Assembly: GCF_001411555.2 (NCBI RefSeq) | Contig: NC_049907.1 | Location: 3,480,243 to 3,544,242 of the forward strand | Length of the DNA stretch: 64,000 nucleotides | Reading direction: 5' to 3' | Source: Juglans regia | Taxonomy: Eukaryota > Streptophyta > Magnoliopsida > Fagales > Juglandaceae | Shown: positions 45,161 to 57,379 of the stretch, one piece after another | How positions within the stretch are numbered: position 1 is the stretch's first letter | Layout: each line of letters opens with the position of its first letter | The notes under the pieces: model-generated | The model's database searches: none | Seen by the model: only the letters and a program-made list of their open reading frames with translations | What the model was told of the DNA's origin: nothing | Translations under genes and position numbers: made by a program

Positions 45161-48100
45161 GAGGGGATAAATATACATGGAGTAACAAGCATGAGGATGA
45201 GTCTTTTACAAAAGAAAGACTTGACATGGTTGTAGCCAATCTAAAATGGAAGGAGTTATATGCAAAAGGGTGGTTGCAAGGAACTCATACCATAAACCTA
45301 TCTTACTGTGCATGAACCAGAAAATAGAGAGAGTTTGGAGACAAGAGGTTATTTAGTTTTGAAGCTTGTTGGTCTCTAGAAGAGAAATGTGAATAAGTCT
45401 TAAAAGAAGTATGGCAAAAGGGGTCAATGTATGGGGAACCATCAGAAGGGCTACTGAATAAGTTGGATGACACTAAAGAAGCTTTACTTAGATGGAACAA
45501 GCAAATGGCCTATGATCATAAGAGAGCCATAAAAGAAAAGATAGAACTGCTAAGAGAACTACAAGAAAATGAAGGTTTTTACAAGCTATTAAAGCTTTAT
45601 AAAGAGTGATTTGGGTCATATTGGAGAATGAGGACTTAAGATGGAAGCAAAGAGCCAAGATGAACTGATATAAAATGAGAGATAAAAATACTAAGTTCTT
45701 TCACAATTGTGCTAATCAGAGGAGAAGGCATAACAAAATTTAGTTGATAGTTGATGAGCAGAATAGGAGGTACACGAGTCCAGAAGGTCTGGTAGGGGCA
45801 TTCAAATGTTTTTTTGAGAACCTATTCACTTCTTCTAATCCTGATTGTAGAGATATTGAAGACTGTTTGAAGGAATTGACACCATGTGTTACAAGAGGGA
45901 TGAATGACCACCTTTCAAAAACTTTTATTAGAGAGGAAGTAGAATAAGCTATAAGACAAATGGCTCCTCTAAAATCTCCTGGACCTGATGGTTTTGGAGC
46001 TTGTTTCTACCAGAAGCATTCTAATTGGCCAGGAAGTCAGTAACTCAGTGCTGGCTTGGCTGAATGGTAATTATTTAACTTCTCATGCAAACTTCACTTA
46101 TATAACACTTATCCTTAAGATTAAAGAACCAAAGATGGCTAGTGATTTCAGACCCATCAGTTTGTGTAATGTAGCTTATAAGATAATGGCAAAAGTGATG
46201 GCTAATAGGATGAAAAGTGTGTTAAATGAAATTATTTCCGCTAGCCAAAGTGCTTTCATACCTGGGAGGTTAATTACTAATAATATTATGGTAGCAGATA
46301 AGGTTTTGCACACAACGAAAGTGAGGAAAAAAAAGAAAAGTGGGGAACATGGCTATCAAGCTTGACATGTCCAAAGCTTATGATAGGATTGAATGACCAC
46401 ACTTGCAAGCTGTTATGAGAAAGATGAGCTTCTATAATGAGTGGATAGAATTAACTATGAAGTGTGTGTCAATTGTTTCCTATGTTGTTCTTGTAAATGG
46501 TAAACCAGGTGGGAGAATCAAGCCCCAAGAGGTTTGAGGCAAGGAGGCTCATTGTCTCCCTATTTGTTTATATTATGTGCTGAGGGACTTACCTCCTTTC
46601 TAAACAACCCAGACCTGAGGGGAGAGACAATGGGAGTGATTGTTTCAAGGGGTGTGACTCAAGTTAATCACTTACTCTTTGTTGATGATTGCATACTCTT
46701 TAGTAGAGCCAAGATAGAGGAATGGGCAAAAATTCAAGGCTTATTATGGAAATATGAAAAAGCATCAGGTCAATTCTTAAAGAAGGATAAAACAATAGTC
46801 TTTTTCAACTAAAATTCAAAAGAAGAAGATAAAAGGAGAATAGTGGAGGGAGGTGGAGCAATGATGAAAGGTAGCTATGAGAGGTATTTGGGGCTACCTG
46901 CAGTAGTAGGGAAATCAAAATACAATGCTTTTAGGAGCATAAAGGAGAGAGTATGGAAGGAGATTAATAACTAGAGAAACTCTTTTTTGTCAGCTGCAGG
47001 GAAAGAAGTTTTAATAAAAGCAGTCCTTTAAGCAGTGTCCACTTACACAATGTGTGTGTTTCAACTTCCAAAGAAGCTGTGCAAGGAGCTTAATGTTATG
47101 CTTGCCAAGTTCTTGTGGGGTAATCAACAAAAAGGGAATGGTGTTCATTAGTGCTGTTGGGAGATGATGAGGAAATAGAAAGGGAAATAGGGTTTGGGCT
47201 ACAAGGACATAAAGAGCTTCAATATGGCTCTTTTGGCTAAGCAAGGGTGGAGGTTATTGTAGAACAAGACTAGTATGGCTGCTAAGATTCTTAAAGCAAA
47301 GTACTTCAAAGACAAGCGTCTGTTGGAAGAAAAATTGGGCCACAAGCCATCTTATATGTGGAGAAGTGTGTGAAATGTAGTGAGTCTTTTGAGGGAGGGA
47401 TTGAGATGGAAGGTAGGTAATGGTGACAGTATTAAAATATGGGGTCAGAGATGGCTAGCAACACCTTCAACTTTCTCTGTACAATCTCCAGTCTTGGTTC
47501 TAAAAAATGAAGTAAGAGTGTGTAAATTGATACAATGCAGAGGGGAGTGGAATGAGTCGTTGATTAGAAGAATTTTTAGTAAAGAGGAAGCTGATCAGAT
47601 ATGCAGCATGCCATTGAGTAGCATAAATGTGGGAGATAAAATGATTTGGGGTCCATAAAAAAAAGGATTGTTTTCTGTAAGAAGTGCATATCACTTAGAG
47701 CTTGAAAGAAAGAAGGTTAGGTGAGGTGAAAACTCAAGGCATCAAGAGAGGGATCAAAGTTGGGAAAGCATTTGGACAATGAATGTTCCAGGGAAAGTTA
47801 AATTATTTCTTTGGAAAGCTGTTAATGAGTTTCTAGCTACCAGGAGAAACCTTTTTTTTTTTAAGAAAGTAATAGACAATCCCTATTGCATCATTTGTAA
47901 AAGATGAGGAAATAGTTATGCATGTGGTTTGGCAATGTCCTGCAGCTTGTGATGTGTGGTCAGAGTCACTGAGTATATTGCAGAAGATGAAGATAGAAGA
48001 ATCTAATCTACTAGCTTTGTGGGAAGAATTAGTGAAAAAGTTGGATGACTCAGAACTAGAAGAGGTAGATGTTGTAATGAGGGGCTTATGGTTGAGAAGA

Positions 48101-48690
48101 AATGAGTGTATCTTTAAAGACAAGTTCAAATCTCCAAGTCAAGTAATAATATTTGCTAACCATGATCTGACAAAATACCAATTGGCTCGTCAAACAGCAA
48201 AGGCAAGTAGTAGCAGGAATGAGGGGAGTTGTAGCAGAAATCTGAGGTGGGAGAAACTAAGTCCAGGTTTTGTAAAAGTTAATTGAGATGCAACAGTTGA
48301 CAAAAAAGAAAAGAATGTGGGTATAGGGGTTGTAATCAGGGATGAAGAAGAGGAAATGTTAGTAGCTGTGGAGGGACAGAATCATAATGTTGATCAACCT
48401 GCTATTGTTGAAAGTCATGCTTTGTGGAAGGTAATGGATGTGTGCAGAGAACTCAGATTTGATTAGGTGCTTTTCGAGGGAGATGCTTAAGTGGTAGTTA
48501 ATGTTGTTCACAATAAAAATGAAGATTTATCATATTATGGAAGTCTAATAGAAGGTATGAAGCAGTTATTGAAGTATAGAACAGATTGAAAAGTACAGTT
48601 TACTCATAGAACTTACAATGAGACATCTCATATTCTAGCAAAGGAAAGTTTATTTTTAAAGTTTGAATTGGTTGGATAGAAGATACACCT
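44632..48690 (+). pseudogene. LINE ORF2 (endonuclease, RT, zf-RVT, RNase H), multiple stops
   Basis: Endonuclease 44,632-45,315 (MKILSWNCRGLGNP, LLMETK, WCVVGDFNEILVHDE; the final SDH triad position reads SYC, then stop). RT at about 45,960-46,810 (SPGPDGFGACFY, DFRPISLCNVAYKIMAKVMA, SAFIPGRLITNNIMVA, MRQGGSLSPYLFILCAEGL, and an intact FVDD box). Zinc-binding region at 47,380-48,000 (WKVGNGDSIKIWGQRW, MHVVWQCPAACDVW). RNase H at 48,285-48,690 (NVGIGVVIRD, VESHALWKVMDVC, HILAKESL). In-frame stops near 46,012, 46,390, 47,370, 47,657 and 48,285, among others. Confidence 0.88.
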
Positions 48691-48752
48691 ATTTGCATTA
48701 GAAGAATTATATTGAGGAAGAGATGTTGTAATGATTAATACAAAGTGGTCAA

Positions 48753-48790
48753 TGAATATATATATATATATATAATATATATATATATAT
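48753..48790. repeat. TA microsatellite at the LINE 3' end
   Basis: A TA run with one phase change, followed by a T run (48,791-48,799) and then the A tail. It is internal to the LINE and may have grown from its tail. Confidence 0.9.
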
Positions 48791-49172
48791 TTTTTTTTTG
48801 TTAAAAAAAAAAAGATCATTTCCAATTGTAATGAATCTCTCATACTTCATTCACTACCATCCAGGGTGAATGGTTATGTAGCATTGTCATTAATGAAAGG
48901 TATCCCCACGTAATTTCATTTGTTCTTTTGTCCCTCTTTCTCAGCTTTATTTTTTATTTTTTTATAATTTATTTATTTATTTTTTATAATTAATAAGAGA
49001 TTTATCATAAATAAGCATAGCTCAAATATATATGGAATATACAAGACAAAATACCTAAATACAACGTCTAAAATGAAAGAAAAAACTAAAAAAACTCCAG
49101 CAATTTATCACCATTCATTTCAATAACCTTAACCATTGACATAGAGTTTTAACTTTCTCAGCTTGAATCTTA

Positions 49173-49475
49173 GGGTACGTTTAGGATACAAGAATTCTGA
49201 TATATTTTCTTCTCAAGTTTCATTCAACTACAAAATAATTATAATTTCAAATCTTAATTTTTTTTCATCTAATCATTACTTAATCTTTATAATTTTTTCA
49301 AACTCTCCAATAAAACATAAAAAATAATATAAATCTTTTAAATTTCAAAATATATTAAATTTTTTAACTTTATAATAATTTTATTCATTTTTTTCCTCTT
49401 ATTTTTCAAATTCAAGAAAATATAATAACTTAAACTGATTATTATTCAAAAATATTACGAGATATTATCCAACTC
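49173..49475. repeat. MITE family 3-like element
   Basis: Begins gggtacgtttaggatac and contains tttcaaactctccaataaaacataaaaaataat, the layout of the element at 31,318 and 36,332, but more diverged. The 48,828-49,172 stretch before it has no gene. Confidence 0.4.
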
Positions 49476-51472
49476 ATGACCCTTTCTAAGTTCATGCTGA
49501 AGCAAAGCATGAGGGTCTTAAAAAAAATAAAATAAAAGGAATAATAAATTAGTGGCAGGCAAGTCTTAAAATGGTATATCTTTTGAAGATGGTGGATCTA
49601 CGTAGACCGTGTGCACCTAAAGCTTTCACACCGCAAAACTTGACTAGTTTCACGTACAACCCACCCATCCATCAAAACAATTTATTCTAAATTTATTATT
49701 CGTTTATAGCTATTTTATAATATTTATAAAAAAATCAAAACTTTTTTTAATAAAGTTATATAATTTGTATTGATTGGTTTAATATAAATTTTAAAATAGT
49801 TATAAAAAAAACTTATAAATGTAGTATTATTTTTATTTATTTGATTTGACCTTTTATTAAAAAATACAAGAAAATAAAATGATTGAAACTTGTAACAAAC
49901 CACGTAAATTCTGCGTCGAATGGTTTGGCGCATTTGCCTAAATACAAACCACCATTTCATAAGGATAGTGTTTGAATGAATTATAACTTATGAATTTTAT
50001 TGAAAACTCTAGAGTCTATTTTAAAGATGAATTTTATGCATCAGTTACTATTTATTTTTATATTTCATATTTATAATTTTTTTTATAAGATATGAAGATT
50101 TTTTTTATAAAATGTGAAATGTATAATAGTAAATAGTGACTGATGAGAAAAATTTTTCATCTTAAAATATAGCATTTTTATCTTTTCGCTGAGTATAAAA
50201 AATAACTTTATATTTAATCGTTTAGTCTTTGTCTTCGTCAACAAGAAAACATATTTTATCTTCCCCTACGATAAGAACAGAGTGTAAATGCGTATCGAGT
50301 CTATCGACCCAATTGTAACAACATATTGTTTATTTCTAAAAATGGGTTTTATTTCATATTTTATACTAAATCACATCAACTTGAGGTGATGTGTTATATA
50401 ATAATCTTTTATCAATTGACATAAATTCAGAGCTCTTTGCCCTTTGAAGTCAATTACCTTTGTATAATAAATAAAAAATTTTGAAGTTTGGAAAATGAAA
50501 TGAAATAAAGATTTATGAATAATAGTAAAATAATTTGAATTAAGATGTTTGATTAGATTTTAAAAAAGATAAAAGGTTGAATAAAAAATATTATAAATTA
50601 AAATATTGTTTTAATATAATTTTTATTTTAAAATTTAAAAACTTATATTATTTTTTATATTTTATTTTAAATTTAAAAAAATTATATTAATTATATAATG
50701 ATTAGATGAAATGAGAATGCTACTTCCCACTGAATTGGTATCGCTAGTGTATTGTATTTTTTTTAAAGCATATGGGTTAGTATTTTTTTAAATACTAAAA
50801 AAAAACACAAATGTTTAAGTTAAAAACAGTGTTCGGTACATTGTTTCGGTAAGTTTTGTCAGTGGACAAAGCATTTTCTTAAATGAAAATTTTAAAATTT
50901 AAAATATTTTGTATTTAAATGACGGAAAGTAAATTTTGAAAAATTTTAAATGATTATTAATTTAAAGGGACAAAACTCCCTTTAATGACTATCATGAGTA
51001 TATATTTTTTGTCTTTTTATAATTTTTTATAAAATTATATTTTAAATTGAAGGTATTTTTATAAGGAGAAATTATAGTTGTAGTCGTGAGTATGCAAGAG
51101 ACACGTAATTATTTTGAAAAAAAATAAATAAATAAGGGACTCACGTGAAAAAAAAAAATTAATTTTTTAATAGCAGATCTTACCCTTTTACAAAACGACT
51201 GCACGGTACTTGCGTACTCCACGACTGCATGTAGCATTACTCTTTTATAAGTTACTTTATAAAAATATTGTATGTTTATCATTTTCTTATTTTCATTTTA
51301 ATATTCATCTTAACAAAATCCAATATAAACACAATACTTCTTTTATTTATAAAAAAAATATAAACTCAATATTTTCTATATTTATTCTTAGGATAATGAT
51401 ATCTTTAATTTATTATTGCTTTACTATTCAGTTATTTTTTCTTTTACTTTTTACTAATCTTTTACTAATCTA
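49476..51472. other. Non-coding AT-rich interval with fold-back repeats
   Basis: 50,033-50,150 holds an imperfect fold-back (catcagttactatttat ... atagtaaatagtgactgatg). 51,065-51,240 holds another short imperfect inverted repeat (gtagtcgtgagtatgcaag ... cttgcgtactccacgactgc). No gene; the 78- and 87-codon frames are AT-rich noise. Confidence 0.5.
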
Positions 51473-51650
51473 GAAGAAAATAAATCAAATCAACCAGCAT
51501 AATTATATAATTTAATTAAAAATAAATTCAATTTTATAAAAAATTGACATCTTTTTTGTTTTTTGAGTCAATTTTTATAAAATTTATTTATTTTTAATTA
51601 AATTACATTATCACATTGGTTGTTTTGATTTATTTTTATTTAAATTATAC
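51473..51650. repeat. Fold-back MITE, arms about 75 bp
   Basis: The left arm (aaaataaatcaaatcaacca ... aaaaaattgac) is matched by the reverse complement of the right arm (gagtcaatttttataaaattt ... gttttgatttatttttatt) around a short T-rich loop. No coding content. Confidence 0.75.
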
Positions 51651-51835
51651 ATGAAGTTAATGATCTAAAATTTTTAATCTTGATTCAAATAACAAAAATT
51701 GATAAAAAAAAAAAAAAAATTGGGTAAGAAAGAAGTAGCAGTAATATTACCCTTTATTCCTACTAGTTTTATGGGCAGGGCAATTGCTTTCCTGAACAGT
51801 TTTTTCGTTTTTTTATGCCTTTGCTTAACAATTAA

Positions 51836-52025
51836 GGCTTAGTTTGGATTGAATCAATTTTATCTTACTATTATAATTTTTATATAAAATATAATAAATA
51901 ATTTAATTTTTTTAAATTTTAAAATAATAATAATATTAATATATATATATTTTAATAATATTTTATTTAAATTTTCATTTTATTGTCAATTATTGCAACT
52001 CGCTTTCCAAACTTAACACGTATTG
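51836..52025 (-). repeat. MITE, diverged 'ctcaactcatctcaac'-like
   Basis: Begins aaggcttagtttggattgaatc and ends attgcaactcgctttccaaac, with the aataataataatatt core. A worn member of the family seen at 17 and 25 kb. Confidence 0.4.
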
Positions 52026-52039
52026 TAGTTTGGAGTTTG

Positions 52040-52330
52040 GAGTTTGGAGGCTTGGTAAATTTTGGGAAATGAAGCGTAAGCGGTGACCTCATCTTCCTTA
52101 CTTCCAAAAGAGTACGCGGTGCACTTGCGTTTTATCCATAAAACCCCTCAATAATCTTCAACTTCTTGGCCCCGTACTCATCAATACCGTAGCTGTGAGC
52201 GTTTGCAGCATATCTCCATTTTGGTACCCTCTCTCTCTCTCTCTCTCTATTTTTTAAAAAGTCATATTACCGGTTCTTCTGTTCATTTTTGTTTCGTGGT
52301 AGGGGATTTAGAGCACGCTTAGTTTACACC
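52040..52330 (+). promoter_or_regulatory. Possible promoter and leader of the SURNod19 gene
   Basis: Less AT-rich, single-copy-looking DNA with a CT run at 52,230-52,248, about 1.9 kb upstream of the start codon. A strong splice acceptor (ttggcag, AG at 54,150-54,151) lies only 7 bases before the ATG, which suggests a leader intron and an upstream non-coding exon. This stretch is the best candidate. Donor not determined. Confidence 0.35.
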
Positions 52331-52710
52331 ATTGGGAATTTGGAATTTACCTTCTTGTGTTGAACGTTAAATTTTCCATGAACGGATCCCAGGTCGTTGT
52401 TTTTTCGATTTCCAAAAGGGAAAAAAGAACTGTATAAGAAAGTTATTCCTCTTTCTTTATATTATTTATGGATATGGAAGTAACCCATTATGGAACTTTT
52501 GCATCTATATTTCAGTTTTCTTAGCTTCATAACATTCATTTAAGAATTGCTCACTTGTATCTATCTCTTTTTAGTTATATTTATATGGTTTTTTACGCTG
52601 GAAATCATCCGGCCAAGCTGTAGCGATCCATAAAGACTCAAACCACATTTTATACACCAAAAGTATTTGTAAGATTACAATTGAAGTCGGTTGGAGCCGT
52701 TATAATTTTA

Positions 52711-52902
52711 ATAGAGAAATACTTTAGGAACAAATGGATTACACAAAAGTAAATCTACAAACTGACTTGGCTTGATATAGTAGTATGTCATATTGTAAAG
52801 TTATTTTTAATATAAAATAGATGTAACGCATCACGTGAAGCCACATCAATTTGTGGATTTACTTTTGTGTAATCTTTATGTCTGTAGAAGTTCTCTAATT
52901 TA
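52711..52902. repeat. MITE with long terminal inverted repeats
   Basis: Left end tagagaaatactttaggaac then ggattacacaaaagtaaatc. The right end is the inverted counterpart gatttacttttgtgtaatct then gtctgtagaagttctcta. Arms of roughly 50 bp with mismatches near the tips. It lies in the presumed leader intron or promoter of the SURNod19 gene. Confidence 0.8.
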
Positions 52903-53274
52903 TAATCCGTAAGAACTTCTTCTTCCCATACCATCCGTAACCCTTCTATACTCAATCCCGGTATTCCGCAATCAGTGGCTTCTGATATTTACAGTTTCTG
53001 TTCTTACCCATTTTTTGTATCTTTGTAATTTCCTTATGCCAGTGACTAGTGAGTTACCTCAATATTTATGCTTTATTTGCAACTAACATGGCTAAAACAA
53101 TTGGAGAGAGATACGTGAGTCTCATAGAATTTATTGAGCATTTTAGTGCTGCTGGAGAAATTCTCATAGTATGATAACTACTATGAGACTCATCTCTCTT
53201 CTACTTTAGGACCTAGAGTTCGGGCAAGTACTTTAGGTAATCTAAATCCAATTAGTATTGCCAAGTCTTAAGTG

Positions 53275-53542
53275 TGTTAGATATAATATCAAATCAATAA
53301 TTTTATTCGATTAATATCCTAATTAAATACAAAGATTTGATTTAATTTTCATAATAATATTTATTTGATTTTTAAGATATTTACCTTCTTTCATATCTAT
53401 GTAATTTTCTTATTAATAGGAACCTATGCTTTGAATTAATTCTATTCACTGTGAATAATAAAATATAGAACTTAATGTTTTTCTCTCTCTAATTCTTCTT
53501 CCATTTTCTCATTCAATTTCAATCATATTCTATATTTTATCA
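53275..53542 (+). mobile_element. Solo LTR, 268 bp, exact 5-bp target duplication
   Basis: Starts TGTTAGATATAATATC and ends TATATTTTATCA, with canonical TG...CA tips. AAGTG flanks it on both sides (53,270-53,274 and 53,543-53,547). Size and text (taataggaacctatgc, gaataataaaatatagaac, then a CT-rich leader) fit a small Ty1/copia LTR. No internal domain. Confidence 0.9.
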
Positions 53543-54158
53543 AAGTGATGTGGGACAAAACTATTGATAAGGAATTTGAGGGATCAGAGGAGTGAGGAGC
53601 TAAATGAGACAGAAGTAAGGGAAAGAAGAAGTTAAAGAAGAAGCTAGAGAGAAGAAGTTCCGAGAGAAGGGAGAAGAAAGGGAAAGATAGGGGGAAGGGA
53701 CCCAGTCTAAAGAAGGGGGGGGGGATATTTTTAAAATTCTAATTCATCAAATATTTAAATTATTGGAGTACATGATACCTTTAAATAGACTAACAAATAT
53801 CTTAATATAACTAGGGCTCAAATTCCTAAATAAATTAAATTTTAGTTCTAAATAGAAGTCCTAATCCTTACTTGACTCTAAGTTGGCATTTGTTTGGGAG
53901 TAATCTTTTAGGACTATTGAGAATCCTAAACTATTACTCTATTTGGGTGGAATTATGTGAGGAGCTCAACATGTCCGTGGGAATCCGGATTTCCATCCCA
54001 ACCCCTATTTGGAGGGATCACTAACCTATTGCTCTCTAGTGGATCACTAACCTATTGTTTAGTTGTTATTATTATTATTATAACATATGTGGGCTTCACA
54101 ATTTTTGTAGAAATGAATTTTAAGCTCATCTGGGAATATATGGTTTGGCAGGGAAAAA

Positions 54159-57150
54159 ATGCTACACTTCTTTCGTGTTACATTGGCAATACTGCTTCTG
54201 GCAGTCAGCATAAAACTTTCACATGCTTTCCAGAGAAATGGACATGCTAAGATGAAGTCGGCTGTTTTTCTATCCCCCAAGTTTGTGCTGGGCCAAGGAT
54301 CGGTGGTGGACAAATATTACTATAATATTGACTTCCCAAGAGGTCACATTGCTCTCAAGAGTTTCAATGCTGAAGTAGTTGATGAAGCAGGGAACTCTGT
54401 GCCACTTCACGAGACTTATCTCCACCACTGGGTCATTGGAAGATACTATCAACGTCGAGGTGCAACAGATCCAGAACACAATGGCCCTCTGAAACTTGAC
54501 AAATCTGATCACATTCTCGTGAGGAATAGTGGGGTCTGCCAGAAGAATTCTCTTGGACAGTATTATGGTCTTGGATCTGAAACACGAGGAACATCTACAT
54601 TTGTTCCAGATCCTTATGGAATAGAAGTTGGTGATCCTGCAGATATTCCTGCTGGGTATGAGGAGGGGTGGTTCCTTAATGTTCATGCAATTGATACTCG
54701 GGGCGTCGAAGATAAGTTGGGATGCACTGAATGCAGGTGTGATCTATATAATGTCACAAAGGATCAATATGATCGCCCCTTGAGGCCAGACTATAAAGGA
54801 GGCTTACACTGTTGCTATGATTATACACAATGCAGACTGAGAGAAGGCTTTGAGAGCGCTGAGAGAAGAAGCCTTTACCTGAGATATACAGTGAAGTGGC
54901 TTGATTGGGATGAGTTTATCGTGCCTGTTAAGATTTATATACTCGATGTCACTGATACATGGAAAAGATTGGACAATTCAACAGGACAGAATGCAGAACA
55001 TGAATGCCATGTAAGTGGACTTACTCTAATCATACTATATACCATGATTTTTAATTGTACACGGATCTTAATTAATGGTCTCTCTCCTCTTCTCGTGCAC
55101 ACACGTTTCCGAACAAGCGACGTGCAAGTAGAAATTTGTGAAAAAGTTGGAATGAAAAATAGCCCTGTTCCTTTTGGTAATGCCGAGGTATTTTAAACAA
55201 CTAGAATAGATCAAAGTCATATTAGGAGAAAACCTACCTCTTTTTATTTATTTATTTTTTATTTTATTTTATTTTGTGCGCGCACACACATGAAACATTC
55301 TCAGTGATGGGAGGAAGAGAAGCTTCTAGATTTATACAAACCATGCTTATTACTTGTATTTAACCTAATTCTACTTGTCCAATAGAAATCAGATTTATGT
55401 CTTTGTGACCTCAAAGATGCTGAATTTGGTAATTTAAGACAGTGCAAGGTTGTTTAATTTATTTGTAGAACTGGAATGGATTATTGCCATCAGAAACAGG
55501 CGATCTAACTTTTTATACAGGCAAAGTAGTTTTACTCTTGACCTCTCTTCCACCTCCAAATGTTATCCTCTATTTTGTTAACCATTTCCGTCTTTTTGAA
55601 AAAAAAAAAACAGGCTGGGGTTTTCTTCATTCTTCCTGTGTGCTTGAGGGTTGGCCTTTTCCCTTTCATTAAAGATTTTAGTTATAGCTGCATGTCCATG
55701 GGCCTGTTTTTGAAAATCTTATGCTTAATGATTCCATGTCAAGGCTGATTTGCTTGTTCCAAGAAACATTGGCTTTTTAAGATGTAGGATAAGCTTTTAC
55801 ATCTTTGTTGTAACAACCAAGTGAATCGCAAAGTGTCACAAGTTTCAAAAGACAACAAAATGGTATAACCTGAATTTAGATTTCAACTGAGCCATCTTCT
55901 GTTCTGTTGTTGGCATTTTTTCTTCAATTCAGTAGCTCTTTTAATTGAGTAAATAGAATTTCTTTGGTACAGGTTGAGTATGAAGTTGAATCTTGTAGGG
56001 CATCTGGCATGGCTAATAATGGATGCATTGACACCAAAAGGGTAAGCCTCACAATGCCTACTGGTGGTTCTGTCATCTATGGTGTTGCCCATCAACATTC
56101 AGGGGGTAGTGGTTCAACTCTTTATGGAGAGGTAATTTCAACGTTTTATACTATTTGTAGTAAAATGAGTTCAACATTTATTTAATTTCTTTATCTGCTA
56201 CTCCAGTCACAATCTGTTGTTGCATAGTGTAAAACTTAACCATTTACCAACCTGATTTGATGATCTTATACTGAGATGTATCCGAATTTGTCAACTCTGA
56301 CAAGAAAAAGCCTTTTATAGTTCACAAACATTATTCCTCTTGAGTACTTTTAGGTCTCTATTTATTGTTTTTTTTAAGGTCTCTATTTATTATTAAAACA
56401 TCAACTAGATAGTTGTATGCTTGAACACAGAATGTTCTCGTTGCATCTAGGCTGAGGACTTCATCATGATCTGGATTTCTCCATTTCTCTGTCAAAACTT
56501 TTTGGTTTCTCTGGCTTAGTTTGGCCATTCTATGTTTACTTTCACAAATTGTTTACCTTCACACATCTATTGAAATCTTGTGGAAATCTTCATGTCAAAT
56601 ATCATATAATGAGGAGATTCAAATGTAATAGCTTCTCTTGTATCTGTGTTTGTGCATGCCATTTCAGGGTGGACGGGTAATATGTTCTTCAATACCAACT
56701 TATGGAGAAGGAGAGGAAGCAGGAAATGAGGCGGGTTATATTGTAGGAATGTCCAGTTGTTATCCTCGACCAGGTTCTGTCAAGATAAACGATGGGGAGA
56801 CACTGATTCTGGAATCTAATTACAGTAGCACCCAAAGGCACACTGGAGTCATGGGGCTCTTCTACATTTTGGTTGCAGACGAATTGCCAAAGCCCTCAAT
56901 ACGCATCCCACTTTCAAAGTCAGTTAATCAGGTATGAGGCTATGAGCATTTAGAAAGAAATAGAAGGCAAATTAGGATGGATAAAGAGGCAGTCGGGGTA
57001 CCAATGATGGATGGTTTGATCAGTTACAGGTCTGCTATAGTTGGATTTCTTCAACAATTTTTTAGCAATATTATATCAGTAGCAATAGGTATGTCAATTC
57101 GCACAACTTGAGAACAGACCTCTAAAGTTGCTTGGTTCTTGCAGGTTTGA
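54159..57150 (+). CDS. Stress up-regulated Nod 19 (SURNod19) family protein
   Basis: Spliced model of 426 aa: exon 1 54,159-55,010 (284 codons), exon 2 55,973-56,131 (53), exon 3 56,668-56,931 (88), then Val-stop at 57,145-57,150. All junctions are phase 0 with GT/AG (CAT|GTAAGT; TACAG|GTTGAG; GAG|GTAATT; TTTCAG|GGTGGA; CAG|GTATGA; TTGCAG|GTTTGA). Retaining the last intron gives the same end, Val-stop at 56,937. Residues 1-23 form a signal peptide (FFRVTLAILLLAVSIKLSHA). Family text: LHETYLHHWVIGRY, PDPYGIEVGDPADIP, GLHCCYDYTQC, WLDWDEFIVPVKIYILDVTD, and a C-terminal Cys/Gly-rich part. Expected to be secreted or endomembrane. The family was named for stress/nodulation induction and its biochemical role is unknown to me. 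Confidence 0.88.
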
Positions 57151-57348
57151 GAGCGGCAATAGGCGTTGCCGCCAGTGTCCTCCATCAGCTTCGGACTGAG
57201 GGAGAATACAAATACCGTTCACTTTTTCAGCTGTTCTACGAGTCTTGGTTTATGTTATGAACGTGGAATTTAGTACCCTTTTAGATGGCTCTATTTGTAT
57301 ATAGACATAAACTTGTAGCCTTGTGAAGTTCTTCTGAATCCCACGGGA

Positions 57349-57354
57349 AATAAA
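57349..57354 (+). promoter_or_regulatory. Poly(A) signal of the SURNod19 gene
   Basis: AATAAA about 200 bp after the stop, in a plausible 3' UTR. Plant signals are loose, so this is positional support only. Confidence 0.4.
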
Positions 57355-57379
57355 TAGATATATAGATTCTGTCATCTTT

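Larger units (their letters stand above)
43111..48812 (+). mobile_element. L1-type LINE, near full length, 15-bp target duplication
   Basis: AGATCATTTCCAATT lies directly before the element (43,096-43,110) and again directly after its A-run (48,813-48,827). Length 5,702 bp. Order: 5' UTR, ORF1 (from 43,338), purine-rich linker, ORF2 (from 44,632; endonuclease, RT, zf-RVT, RNase H), a TA/T-rich stretch, poly(A). A full order and long target duplication show target-primed insertion. Stops in both ORFs show it is no longer active. Confidence 0.93.
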
